Part shown: in pieces, positions 43,757 through 52,566 of the stretch
Layout of the letters: every line of letters starts with the position of its first letter
Numbering within the stretch: the first letter of the stretch is position 1
Assembly (NCBI GenBank): GCA_934555825.1
Contig: CAKTFJ010000001.1
Span: forward strand, 434,001 to 498,000
From: an uncultured Hyphomicrobium sp.
Lineage (GTDB): Bacteria > Pseudomonadota > Alphaproteobacteria > Rhizobiales > Hyphomicrobiaceae
Direction of reading: 5' to 3'
Length of the DNA: 64,000 nt
Notes under the pieces: model-generated
The model's database searches: none
What the model saw: the letters and a program-made list of their open reading frames with translations, nothing else
What the model was told of the DNA's origin: nothing
Position numbers and translations under genes: made by a program

Positions 43757-43916
43757 TGCAATGCAGCAGGGTGCCAGAAAAACGTCAAGCATTCCGTCAT
43801 ACTATGGACGCATTTGCTGAACTGCGGTGCAGAATAGTGCTTATTCTTTAGGCCATTGCCTCGCATTGTGCGGGTTGACCGAGGAATGCTTAACGCGGCA
43901 GCATCGTTGCAGTGCA
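43757..43916. promoter_or_regulatory. Three TGC-N3-GCA sites upstream of phaZ
   Basis: The 260-bp phaZ/transglutaminase intergenic region has TGC-AAT-GCA at 43757-43765, TGC-GGT-GCA at 43823-43831 (extended to CTGC-GGT-GCAG, 43822-43832) and TGC-AGT-GCA at 43908-43916. From memory, PhaR repressors of PHA genes in alphaproteobacteria recognise CTGC-N3/4-GCAG-type sites. An unrelated palindrome, AGAATA-GTGCT-TATTCT, lies at 43831-43847. The cluster suggests phaZ is under PhaR-type control (inference). Confidence 0.5.
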
Positions 43917-43986
43917 CAACAGGTTTTCGGCGCCGTTTGCGAGTCGCGCCGAGGACTGCGATTTCGGGTTCGAGGTCCAGCCGGGC

Positions 43987-46900
43987 ATGGCCATTCTCAC
44001 GAGCCTTCATCACGTTACTCACTATACGTACGATCGCGCTATCGCGCTCGGACCTCAAATCATCCGTCTGCGACCTGCAGCGCACGCCCGCGTGCGGATC
44101 CCGAGCTATTCGCTGACGATTACACCGGTCAAACACTTCATCAATTGGCAGCAGGATCTTTACGGCAACTGGCTTGCGCGCTGCGTCTTTCCGGAGAAGA
44201 CAAGCGAGTTTCGTGTGAGCGTCGATCTTCTCGCCGAGATGGCGGTGATCAATCCGTTCGACTTCTTCGTCGAGAGTTTTGCGGAGCGCTTTCCGTTTCA
44301 ATATCCGGCCGATCTCGCGCTCGACCTTGCGCCGTATCTCGCAACGGAAGCGCTCACCCCCAAACTCGACGCGTTCCTCGAAAGCATCTCGCGGGAGGCA
44401 GAGAGCACGGTCGAATTCCTGGTGGCCCTCAACGGGCGCATTGCGCGCGAGATCCGCTATCAGGTGCGCCATGCCGAAGGTGTGCAAGCGCCTGAGGAGA
44501 CGCTGTCGCTCGGCATGGGTTCGTGTCGGGATTCGACGTGGCTGCTCGTCAATGTGCTGCGCCGCCTTGGGTTCGCTGCGCGTTTTGTTTCCGGCTATCT
44601 GATTCAGCTCAAGCCGGATGTCGTGGCGATCGATGGGCCTCAAGGTGTGGAGGCCGATTTCACGGACCTGCATGCATGGGCCGAAGTCTATCTGCCTGGC
44701 GCGGGCTGGATCGGGTTCGATCCGACGTCGGGTCTCGTCTGCGGCGAAGGGCACATTCCGCTCGCGGCCGCGCCGCATTATCGCAGCGCATCTCCGATCA
44801 GCGGCACCGTGGAGGCGGCCAAGGTCACGTTCGGCATCGACATGACGGTGAGGCGGGTGGCGGAGACGCCGCGCGTGACGCTGCCGTTCTCCGACGAAAG
44901 CTGGCAGGCGCTTGATGCACTCGGTGAAGCGGTGGATGCGGATCTTGCCGCGCACGGCGTGGGGCTCACCATGGGTGGCGAGCCGACGTTCGTTTCTCTC
45001 GACGATTATCAATCTCCGGAATGGACGGTGGCCGCCATCGGGCCTGGGAAGCGCGCGAAGGCGAACGAACTCGTGCGCCGCTTGCGCGATCGCTTCGGAC
45101 CCGGTGGCCTGCTGCATTTCGGGCAGGGGAAATGGTATCCGGGCGAGCCGTTGCCGCGCTGGGCGTTTGCGCTCTATTGGCGGCCGGACGGCATGCCGCT
45201 CTGGCGCGATGCCTCGCTTGTTGCGCGTGAGGATGACGCGGCGCGGCATGCCGTGGAGGATGCGAAGGCGCTTGCCGAGGGTGTCGCCGGACGCCTCGGG
45301 CTCGATGCGCGCTATGTCGTGCCTGCGTATGAAGATCCGCTTCACGCGATTGCGGAGGAAGCCAGACTGCCCGCTGACGTGGACCCGAATGATGCCGCGC
45401 TTGCAGATGGCGTGCAGCGATCGCGGCTCGCGAAGCAGCTCGATCGCGGGTTCGGTGCGCCTGCCGGCTTCGTCCTGCCGCTCGCGCGTGCGAGCGAGCA
45501 TTGGGCAAGCACGCGGTGGCGCCTTAGGCGCGACCATCTCTTTCTCGTGCCTGGAGACAGTCCGCTTGGCTTGAGATTGCCGCTGTCGTCGCTTGCGGCA
45601 GAGGACGAGAGCGACGTGCCGGAGGTGGCCAACGACAATCTGCGTGAGGACGAGGGAAACACGCCTGCGCGCAAGCCGCCGGTGCGGACGGCCTTTGCCG
45701 TGGAGTTTCGCGAGGGCAGGCTCTGCGTGTTCATGCCGCCGATCGACGTGCTCGAAGATTACCTCGTGCTTTTAGGGGCCGTTGAGGATACCGCGGCGGC
45801 GCTCGAACTCACGGTGGCTATCGAAGGGTATCCACCGCCGGACGATCACCGGCTCTCGAACATCAAGGTCACGCCGGATCCCGGTGTCATCGAGATTAAT
45901 GTGCATCCGGCCTCCACGTGGCGCGACTGCGTTGCGATCACGGAAGCCGTTTACGCCGAAGCGCGGCAAACGCGGCTCGGTGCCGAGAAGTTCATGATGG
46001 ATGGACGGCACACGGGGACGGGCGGTGGCAATCACGTGGTCGTCGGCGGGGCGACGGCCGGCGACAGTCCGTTTCTGCGGCGACCGGATCTCTTGAAGAG
46101 CCTTATTGTGTTCTGGCAGCGTCATCCGTCGCTGTCGTATTTGTTCTCGGGGCTTTTCATCGGACCGACGAGCCAGGCGCCGCGCGTGGACGAGTCGCGT
46201 CACGAGAGCTTGTACGAGCTGGAAATCGCGCTCGGTCTTATTCCACCGCCGGGCGAGGGGACACCGCCTGCGCCGTGGATGGTCGACCGGCTGCTGCGCA
46301 ACCTTATGGTCGATCTCACGGGCAATACGCACCGTGCGGAGATCTGCATCGATAAGCTCTATGCGCCGCAAGCGCCTGCGGGTCGGCTCGGCCTCGTCGA
46401 GTTTCGTGCATTCGAGATGCCGCCCGATCATCGGATGAGCCTCGCACAGCAGCTTCTGATCCGCGCGCTGATCGCGAAGTTCTGGCGAACACCGGAATCC
46501 GGGCCGCTGGTTCGCTGGGGCACGGCGCTGCACGACCGCTTTATGCTGGAGCATTACGTTTGGGCGGATTTTCTCGATGTTCTCGATGTGTTGCGGCGTG
46601 CGGGATATGCGTTCGACGACGGTTGGTTCGAGGCGCAGCGCGCGTTTCGTTTTCCGTTCTATGGCGCGGTCGAGCATGGCGGCGTGACGCTCGAAGTGCG
46701 TCAGGCGCTGGAGCCTTGGCACGTGATGGGTGAGGAGGTTTCTGCGGGCGCGACGTCGCGTGCGGTCGATTCATCGGTGGAGCGCCTGCAAGTGAAGGCG
46801 GCGGGGTTCAATCCGCGCCGTCATGTGCTGGCATGCAACGGGCGGCGCGTGCCTTTGGCCTCGACCGGGCGCTCGGGCGAGTTCGTGGCCGGCGTGCGCT

Positions 46901-47199
46901 TCAAGGCGTGGCAGCTTCCCTCGGGGCTGCATCCCGCCATCGCGCCGCACGCGCCGCTCAGGTTCGACGTGCTGGATACGTGGAGCAGCCGTTCGCTCGG
47001 CGGATGCGTCTATCATGTGGCGCATCCGGGTGGACGCCATTACGAGACGTTTCCCGTCAACGCGTACGAGGCTGAGGCGCGCCGCCTTGCGCGTTTCGAC
47101 GGGCAGGGGCATACGCCGGGGATTGTCGCGATTCCGCCGTCGGAACCCAACGACGAATATCCCGCAACGCTGGACCTCCGCCGCGCGCCGCCAAAGTGA
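43987..47199 (+). CDS. Large transglutaminase-like protein with DUF2126
   Basis: This 1070-residue protein has an N-terminal bacterial transglutaminase-like N domain (residues 1-85, beginning LTSLHHVTHYTYDRAIALGP). The transglutaminase-like cysteine-protease core follows (about 150-250), with Cys180 in GMGSCRDSTWLL, His229 in DLHAWAEVYLPG and Asp245 in FDPTSG. A DUF2126 region of about 800 residues comes next (HGVGLTMGGEPTFVSLDD; KFMMDGRHTGTGGGNHVVVG). Relatives usually sit beside an alpha-E and an ATP-grasp gene; neither is here. The protein has no signal peptide. The start at 43987 begins directly with the conserved domain; the frame back to 43912 is not needed. Function is unproven; peptide or protein cross-linking or cleavage is expected from the triad. 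Confidence 0.9.
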   Translation: MAILTSLHHVTHYTYDRAIALGPQIIRLRPAAHARVRIPSYSLTITPVKHFINWQQDLYGNWLARCVFPEKTSEFRVSVDLLAEMAVINPFDFFVESFAERFPFQYPADLALDLAPYLATEALTPKLDAFLESISREAESTVEFLVALNGRIAREIRYQVRHAEGVQAPEETLSLGMGSCRDSTWLLVNVLRRLGFAARFVSGYLIQLKPDVVAIDGPQGVEADFTDLHAWAEVYLPGAGWIGFDPTSGLVCGEGHIPLAAAPHYRSASPISGTVEAAKVTFGIDMTVRRVAETPRVTLPFSDESWQALDALGEAVDADLAAHGVGLTMGGEPTFVSLDDYQSPEWTVAAIGPGKRAKANELVRRLRDRFGPGGLLHFGQGKWYPGEPLPRWAFALYWRPDGMPLWRDASLVAREDDAARHAVEDAKALAEGVAGRLGLDARYVVPAYEDPLHAIAEEARLPADVDPNDAALADGVQRSRLAKQLDRGFGAPAGFVLPLARASEHWASTRWRLRRDHLFLVPGDSPLGLRLPLSSLAAEDESDVPEVANDNLREDEGNTPARKPPVRTAFAVEFREGRLCVFMPPIDVLEDYLVLLGAVEDTAAALELTVAIEGYPPPDDHRLSNIKVTPDPGVIEINVHPASTWRDCVAITEAVYAEARQTRLGAEKFMMDGRHTGTGGGNHVVVGGATAGDSPFLRRPDLLKSLIVFWQRHPSLSYLFSGLFIGPTSQAPRVDESRHESLYELEIALGLIPPPGEGTPPAPWMVDRLLRNLMVDLTGNTHRAEICIDKLYAPQAPAGRLGLVEFRAFEMPPDHRMSLAQQLLIRALIAKFWRTPESGPLVRWGTALHDRFMLEHYVWADFLDVLDVLRRAGYAFDDGWFEAQRAFRFPFYGAVEHGGVTLEVRQALEPWHVMGEEVSAGATSRAVDSSVERLQVKAAGFNPRRHVLACNGRRVPLASTGRSGEFVAGVRFKAWQLPSGLHPAIAPHAPLRFDVLDTWSSRSLGGCVYHVAHPGGRHYETFPVNAYEAEARRLARFDGQGHTPGIVAIPPSEPNDEYPATLDLRRAPPK

Positions 47200-47227
47200 G
47201 CGGCGACAAAGGCTGCGCACCCTTCGC

Positions 47228-48742
47228 TCAGCTCTTGGCGCGTGCGGAAAAGACCGAAGGTTGGACCGCTTCTTCGCCGCGGTTCGGCACGGGCAGGGTC
47301 ACGAGCAGGGCAGTGCCGGGTTCTGCGGGTTCGATCACCAGGGTTCCGTGCAGTGCGCGAACGCGCTCACGCATGCCTGAGAGACCGAAGCCCACGGCGG
47401 CCGTTTCCGAGATCCCGCTGCCGTTGTCGGTGATGCGCAGCCGTATGCATGGGCCGGCCGGCGTATCCTCGGTCGCGAGGTGGATGGACACGTGCGTTGG
47501 ATTTCCGTGCCGCATCGCGTTGGTGAGGCCTTCCTGCACGGAACGATAGATTGTGAGATCGATGTCCTCGCCAAAGCTTGCAGGCAGGAGCCCGATGTTG
47601 CGCTCGATCCGCGTTTCCAGGTGGCGCCGTTCGACGCTCAGGATCATCTCCCCGATCAGCTCCGACAGTGTCACCCGGCCGAGTGCGACGGGGCGCAGGC
47701 GGTTGAGGAGCGCGCGGTTGAGGCTCTTCAGGCGCTCCGACATCAATACGATTTCCTCGACACACGAGAGGATCGGCGCCGCCTTGTCCTCGGGCAGGTT
47801 GCGGGCCTGGCGTTCGATGGAGCCTGCACCCGCCGTGATGCCGAACAGGCAAGGGCCGACCTCGTCGTGCAGATCGCGCGAGAGTTGGCGGCGCTCGTCT
47901 TCCTGCACCGCGACGAGCTGGCGATAGAGGCGGCTGTTTTCCGCGTTCGCTTCGTCGAGGGCCGCTGCGAGCGTGTTGAAGCTTCCGGCGAGGGTCGCAA
48001 GCTCGCGGACTTTCGGTGGCTCGATCCTGAGGCCGTAGTGGCCATCCTCTAGCTCTCTCATGCCGTCCGCCAGAACGACGAGCGGATCGAGCACATGTCC
48101 GAGCACGAAATAGAGACCGACCATCATCAGGGCCGTGCCGCCGAGCCAGAGAATGGCCATGAGGCGCAGCAGCTCCCAAGCCTCGGCGATTTCGTCGTCC
48201 GGCTCGCCTTCGATCACGACCGAACCGAGTTGCTCGCCCGCGATGACGATGGGGATGGTGCTGACGTCTTTTGTCGGCTGAACGAGGTTGACGAACCAGT
48301 CGGGTGCGCCTTCCTCGCCCTCGGGATGGCTTGCCTTCTCGGCAGGCGCTGGCGTTTGGACCGGCGAGCCATCGATGTTGAGAACGTGGATCGAGACGTG
48401 ACGCACCTGCGCCATCTCGTTGGCGAGGCGCTCAGCGAAGGGCCCGACGTCGGCAGGGCCATCGATGGCGCGCATCTTCGCGGTGATGTGATAGCGCCAG
48501 AGCTCGACGTTGGAATGGGTTTCGACGGCAGCGCGATTGCGCGAGTCGAATACGGCGAGGATACCGCCGATCATGCCCGTGAGGAGCGTGAGGAGGGTGA
48601 TCGCGATGAGGATCTGCCAGCGGAACGGGCACGCGTACCAGAGGCGCAGGACGCTGTCGGCGGCGTTGGCGAGGCGCCCTTGAGCTGGTTGCTCGGGCGA
48701 GGTGGCTTCTGAGGGCGTCGAGGCGTTGGGCGTGGAGGTCAT
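47228..48742 (-). CDS. NarX-type sensor histidine kinase, orphan
   Basis: This 504-residue sensor has a membrane segment (about residues 43-64) and a periplasmic domain of about 125 residues with an acidic Pro/Glu stretch. A second membrane segment (192-214) is followed by a HAMP domain (215-268). The HisKA_3 phosphoacceptor region has His292 in RDLHDEVGPCLFG, and a HATPase domain carries EGLTNAMRHG (N box) and DNGSG (G1 box). This is the HPK7/NarX-UhpB class, whose partners are LuxR-type response regulators. No response-regulator gene lies next to it. It is convergent with the transglutaminase gene. The signal is unknown. Confidence 0.9.
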   Translation of the reverse strand: MTSTPNASTPSEATSPEQPAQGRLANAADSVLRLWYACPFRWQILIAITLLTLLTGMIGGILAVFDSRNRAAVETHSNVELWRYHITAKMRAIDGPADVGPFAERLANEMAQVRHVSIHVLNIDGSPVQTPAPAEKASHPEGEEGAPDWFVNLVQPTKDVSTIPIVIAGEQLGSVVIEGEPDDEIAEAWELLRLMAILWLGGTALMMVGLYFVLGHVLDPLVVLADGMRELEDGHYGLRIEPPKVRELATLAGSFNTLAAALDEANAENSRLYRQLVAVQEDERRQLSRDLHDEVGPCLFGITAGAGSIERQARNLPEDKAAPILSCVEEIVLMSERLKSLNRALLNRLRPVALGRVTLSELIGEMILSVERRHLETRIERNIGLLPASFGEDIDLTIYRSVQEGLTNAMRHGNPTHVSIHLATEDTPAGPCIRLRITDNGSGISETAAVGFGLSGMRERVRALHGTLVIEPAEPGTALLVTLPVPNRGEEAVQPSVFSARAKS

Positions 48743-49050
48743 GGGATTATCCGGTGGCGCACAGAATTGTTCGTGCGATGGCCGTGTTGCGGCGTATGTC
48801 CGCTCTGGCGGATTAAGAGAAATAAGGGCGCCCGCCGAGCGGGGTCACGCTGGTGTTATATAGTTACAACGTGATCAGGCAATTCCAATATGTCCGCGCG
48901 GCCCGCGCGCGAGCCACATCTTTGTGGCAGGGCGCTGTGACCAGGGCCCGCACCAGGGGTTTCCCGTCCCTGGAAAATTGCCGTGTTTCAGTATGTCGGG
49001 CTTGCTAAGCTCGCCGCGCCGAATTCAGCGGCGAACATTCGAGGACCACG
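48743..49050. other. Divergent non-coding region before ald
   Basis: This 308-bp region has an AT-rich patch (GTTATATAGTTACAAC, about 48854-48869) that may hold the ald promoter. Two hairpins follow, GCCACA-TCTT-TGTGGC (48913-48928) and CCAGGG with CCCTGG (48953-48973). No coding frame is credible, and the glycine riboswitch consensus is not seen. Confidence 0.45.
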
Positions 49051-50175
49051 ATGCGGATTGGCGTTCCGACCGAGATCAAGAGCAACGAGTTCCGTGTCGG
49101 GCTGGTGCCCGGTTCGGTGCGCGAGTTGACGGCCCGCGGCCACGAGGTGGTGGTGCAAGCGGGCGCGGGAGGCGGCATCTTCGCGGACGATAGCGTGTAT
49201 GAGCGGGCGGGTGCCACGATCGTACCCACAGCGGATGCGGTGTTCGAGGCGGCCGAGCTTATCGTCAAGGTGAAGGAGCCGCTGGCGTCTGAGATCGCGA
49301 TGCTCAAGCCGCACCACATTCTATTTACGTATCTTCATTTGGCGCCCGACCCCGAGCAGGCACGCGGGTTGCTCGCCTCCGGTGCGACGGCCATCGCCTA
49401 CGAAACCGTGACGGATACGTCCGGCGGATTGCCGCTGCTGGCGCCGATGAGCGAGGTGGCGGGGAGGCTTTCCATCGAGGCGGCGGCGCTTGCGCTCCGG
49501 CGGCCGACGGGCGGGCGTGGCGTGCTGCTCGGCGGCGTGCCGGGCGTGCAGCCGGCAAAGGTTGTGGTGCTCGGTGGGGGCGTTGTCGGCACGCACGCCG
49601 CGCGGATGGCGGCAGGCCTTGGCGCGCATGTCAGCATCATCGACAAGTCGTTGCCGCGGCTGCGCCAGCTCGACGAATTGTTCGAGGGGCGGGTGGTGAC
49701 GCTCGCGTCTACGATGCACGCCATTGAGGATGCGGTGCTCGAAGCGGATGTCGTTGTCGGTGCGGTGCTGGTGGCGGGCGCGAGTGCGCCGAAGCTCATC
49801 TCGCGCGAAATGCTCGGCTCGATGAAGCGCGGTGCTGTTCTCGTCGATGTCTCCATCGACCAGGGCGGATGTTTCGAGACTTCGCGCCCGACGACGCATG
49901 CCGATCCGACCTACGAGGTGGACGGTATCATTCATTATTGCGTCGCCAACATGCCGGGTGCGGTGCCGGTTACGAGCGCGCAGGCGCTCAACAACGCGAC
50001 GCTGCCGTTCGTGATGAAGCTCGCGGACAAAGGGCTGGCGGCCTTCGACCGCGATCCGCATCTTGCGGCCGGGCTCAACGTCAAAGACGGGCGGATCACG
50101 CATCAGGCGGTTCAGATGTCGCTCGGCTTCGACCGGATCGGCAAGGGTCAGTCGGAGCCCGTTGCGGCGGCGTGA
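49051..50175 (+). CDS. ald: Alanine dehydrogenase
   Basis: This 374-residue L-alanine dehydrogenase reversibly converts alanine and NAD+ to pyruvate, ammonia and NADH. The N-terminal MRIGVPTEIKSNEFRVGLVP contains the substrate-binding Arg. Lys75 (KVKEP) and His96 (LFTYLHLAPD) are the catalytic residues. The NAD Rossmann motif is VVVLGGGVVGTHAARMA near residue 175. The segment VDVSIDQGGCFETSRPTTH holds the catalytic Asp. The length is standard. Pyruvate is the amino acceptor of the SpuC-like and omega-amino-acid transaminases encoded downstream, so Ald could recycle the alanine they produce. The start follows GAGGA. It is convergent with the lytic transglycosylase gene. Confidence 0.97.
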   Translation: MRIGVPTEIKSNEFRVGLVPGSVRELTARGHEVVVQAGAGGGIFADDSVYERAGATIVPTADAVFEAAELIVKVKEPLASEIAMLKPHHILFTYLHLAPDPEQARGLLASGATAIAYETVTDTSGGLPLLAPMSEVAGRLSIEAAALALRRPTGGRGVLLGGVPGVQPAKVVVLGGGVVGTHAARMAAGLGAHVSIIDKSLPRLRQLDELFEGRVVTLASTMHAIEDAVLEADVVVGAVLVAGASAPKLISREMLGSMKRGAVLVDVSIDQGGCFETSRPTTHADPTYEVDGIIHYCVANMPGAVPVTSAQALNNATLPFVMKLADKGLAAFDRDPHLAAGLNVKDGRITHQAVQMSLGFDRIGKGQSEPVAAA

Positions 50176-50192
50176 AAACGTGTCGCCGCCTC

Positions 50193-51035
50193 TCAGCGAC
50201 CGCTGAGGCGTGAGGCCATTGTGGCAATGGTGCGCTGATAGACTTGGGCACGGTTCCAGTCGCGCAGCACGTTGTAATTGTGCGTGCCCTGGCCCCAGGG
50301 CTGTCCGCGCTTCCAGCCGTGGCCTTTGAGGAAATTGGCGGTGGAGGCCAGAGCGTCGGGGATGGAGCGGATCAGATCTCGGCGGCCATCGCCGTCGTAA
50401 TCGACAGCGAACTGGATGTAGGGCGAGGGCAGGAACTGTGTCTGGCCGATCTCGCCGGCCCAGCCGCCGCGCATTTGTGCGGCGGGCATATATCCACGGT
50501 CGACGATGCGAAGCGCGTCCGTGAGCTGCGCGGTGAAGAACGGCGAGCGGCGGCAGTCATAGGCGAGCGTCGCGAGCGAGCGGACGATGGAATAGCGGTC
50601 GGACACGTCGGCGCCGAAGTTCGTCTCCAGCCCCCAGATGGATACGACGATCTCGCGCGGGACGCCAAAGTCGCGCTCGATGCGGTCGAGCACGGCACGG
50701 TGCGTTTTGAGGCGCTGGCGGGCGCGGTTCATAAGCGCGGTGCCGACGCGGCGGGCGTAGAATTGTTCGAACGAGAGCTTGAAGGATTTTTGATTGCGGT
50801 CGAGGCGGATAATGCGCGCATCGTAAGTGATGCCGGAGAGAACGGCATTCGCCGTGCGAGGCGATACGCCCGCTTGCACGGCGCGTTGCTTGAAGCCCTC
50901 CATCCAGCGGCTGAATCCTCCGGGGCCTTCGCCGCAATTGCGCGCCTGGGCGGCGGCGGGAGCGGCGCTCGCGAGAAGCGTGAGGAAAAGCAGGCCGAAA
51001 CTGGCCGACCGGGCGAAAGGCGTGCCGCGCATCAT
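50193..51035 (-). CDS. Lytic murein transglycosylase, MltB family
   Basis: This 280-residue periplasmic protein has a signal peptide ending in AAPAAAQA (residues 1-31). The SLT_2/MltB domain has catalytic Glu137 in IWGLETNFGA, then IGQTQFLPSPYIQFAVDYDGDG and the C-terminal LRDWNRAQVYQ. It cleaves peptidoglycan glycan strands to 1,6-anhydro products. The mature protein lacks a lipobox cysteine at the cleavage site, so it is probably soluble and not a lipoprotein. The double Met at 51035/51032 leaves the start ambiguous by one codon. The PG_binding domain found in some relatives is missing. It is the last gene of the long minus-strand run. Confidence 0.92.
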   Translation of the reverse strand: MMRGTPFARSASFGLLFLTLLASAAPAAAQARNCGEGPGGFSRWMEGFKQRAVQAGVSPRTANAVLSGITYDARIIRLDRNQKSFKLSFEQFYARRVGTALMNRARQRLKTHRAVLDRIERDFGVPREIVVSIWGLETNFGADVSDRYSIVRSLATLAYDCRRSPFFTAQLTDALRIVDRGYMPAAQMRGGWAGEIGQTQFLPSPYIQFAVDYDGDGRRDLIRSIPDALASTANFLKGHGWKRGQPWGQGTHNYNVLRDWNRAQVYQRTIATMASRLSGR

Positions 51036-51160
51036 GATCCATTTCCGTTTTGACGTCGGGTACGGCACGAGCTTAGCGTCGCTTCCGGCAATACGGAAGG
51101 CGGGGATGATCGGAGGCGCGGCCCGGATCGGCGTCTTGCTTAACCGGAAGTGTCGGCGGC

Positions 51161-51520
51161 TCAGGGTGTTTCCGCGCCCGCTGTTCTCAGCGTCATGATG
51201 TAGGCCACGACGTTGCGGATCTCCTCGCGCGATAACGCAATGGCGGGCATGGGAGGATGCGGGATGACGATGCGTCCCGCAATCGCTTCCATGGTCTGGC
51301 CGTCCTTATTGGCGATTGCCGCAAAGCTCGGCACGTCGGCCGGAAGCGCGCCTGCCGATTTCTGCTCGATGAGATGACATCCCACACACAGGCGCTCTGC
51401 GACGGAGCGCCCATTTTCCGGGTCGGGCTTGGGCGTGGACGCGGGGCCTGCGGCGAGAGCTGAACCAAGCAGCAGCGCCGTGATGGCAGCAGCGGCGGCT
51501 GCGCGCAGTATGATCTTCAT
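51161..51520 (-). CDS. Class I c-type cytochrome
   Basis: This 119-residue periplasmic protein has a signal peptide (residues 1-24, ending SALAAG), one haem-binding CVGCH motif at 45-49, and a probable distal ligand Met91 in HPPMPAIAL. It is a small mono-haem electron carrier of the cytochrome c/cbb3-like class. The start at 51520 gives the signal peptide directly; the longer frame is spurious. A CBS-domain gene and a cytochrome c' gene lie just upstream on the same strand. The redox partner is not evident. Confidence 0.88.
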   Translation of the reverse strand: MKIILRAAAAAAITALLLGSALAAGPASTPKPDPENGRSVAERLCVGCHLIEQKSAGALPADVPSFAAIANKDGQTMEAIAGRIVIPHPPMPAIALSREEIRNVVAYIMTLRTAGAETP

Positions 51521-51560
51521 GCGTGTTCCCTCATCGTCGAAGGGCTTCGATGATTGCGCT

Positions 51561-51983
51561 TCAGAGGATCCGCTCGGCGAGGCCTTCTTCCTCGTCGAGG
51601 CGGTCGATTTCAACGCCCTTGAAGTCTGCGCGAGACACGACGCCGACGATGCGGCCGCGGTCCAAAACGGGGATGTGGCGGAAGCCGCCGTCGCTCATGG
51701 CGCGGAGCGCGTCGATGGCTTTCTGGTCCGGTGCGAGGGTGACGGGATGCGCGGTCATCGCCTGATCGAGCGGGACGTTGGCGGCGTCGCCGCCTTTGGC
51801 CAAAACCTTGACCGCGTCGCGGCCGGTAAAGATGCCGAGCAGATGCTCGCGCTCGTCCACGACGAGGACGGAGCCGACGTGGCGCTCACGCATGGCCTTG
51901 CACGCATTGCTGACGGTTTCTGTCGCCTGCAGGATGAGCGGGTTCTGCTCTCTGAGGATGTACGCCATTCTGCGGTTGATCAT
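51561..51983 (-). CDS. CBS-pair domain protein
   Basis: This 140-residue cytoplasmic protein consists almost entirely of two CBS motifs (about residues 12-62 and 75-127), with the typical GSVLVVDEREHLLGIFTGRD and HIPVLDRGRIVGVVSRAD. CBS pairs bind adenosine nucleotides and act as energy-status sensors. There is no partner domain. The ATG at 51983 follows AAGGGAG. It lies between two cytochrome genes on the same strand, so a link to respiration is possible but only positional. Confidence 0.88.
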   Translation of the reverse strand: MINRRMAYILREQNPLILQATETVSNACKAMRERHVGSVLVVDEREHLLGIFTGRDAVKVLAKGGDAANVPLDQAMTAHPVTLAPDQKAIDALRAMSDGGFRHIPVLDRGRIVGVVSRADFKGVEIDRLDEEEGLAERIL

Positions 51984-52034
51984 GGGCGGATCTCCCTTGG
52001 GTTTTTGTGTTTGAGGATCATGTATGCGAGGCGC

Positions 52035-52490
52035 TCAGGGCGCCAGACGATAAGACGCGTGGCAGGCGATGCAGTTGCCGAGGATGTCGCGCAGATCGGC
52101 CAGCACTTCGCTACGTGATGTGCCGGTGCGTGCCTTCTCGGCGAGCTTGTCGAACTTGTCGTGGGTGTCGAAGCTCATCATGCTGAAGCCGATCGGGGCC
52201 TTGAGGCCGGTCACCGGGTTGACGTCGCGGAGCATCTTCGCGCCCGATTTGGACGCAATTTGCGGCACGCGGTCGATTTGGTTTTCCGCCATGGCCGCGA
52301 CGATGCCCTGAATTGTTTCGAGATACGTGCGCATGCCAGCGAGCATTTCCTCGGCTTCCGCCGGATTCAGCGCCACCGCCTCACGCGGGTCGCCCGTGGC
52401 CTGCGGCGCGCGCTGGGCGAGCGCAGGCAGCGTGGTGGTGCTAGCGGCTGCGGCGATAAGGATGGCGGCGGACAGGGTTTTTCGAAGCAT
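52035..52490 (-). CDS. Cytochrome c'-type (class II) cytochrome
   Basis: This 151-residue exported protein has a signal peptide (residues 1-26, ending PALAQ). A four-helix-bundle-like sequence follows, with a single haem motif CIACH at residues 140-144, very near the C terminus. That is the hallmark of class II cytochromes c, many of which bind NO. Around the expected sixth position there is GFSMMSFD, so it may be a low-spin class II form with a Met ligand. The start at 52490 gives the signal peptide. It is upstream of the CBS gene and downstream of the GFA-family gene. Confidence 0.85.
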   Translation of the reverse strand: MLRKTLSAAILIAAAASTTTLPALAQRAPQATGDPREAVALNPAEAEEMLAGMRTYLETIQGIVAAMAENQIDRVPQIASKSGAKMLRDVNPVTGLKAPIGFSMMSFDTHDKFDKLAEKARTGTSRSEVLADLRDILGNCIACHASYRLAP

Positions 52491-52566
52491 AGGCGGCTCC
52501 CGGATTTCCGCCTCTATGTGCCACGCCGCAGCCCCGGTCCGGTTGATCGAGATCAGAGAAGGGACG

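Noticed and set aside
48743..49050. Glycine riboswitch upstream of ald
   Set aside because: Considered because amino-acid genes in this group can carry one; the conserved core sequences and tandem aptamer layout are not present.
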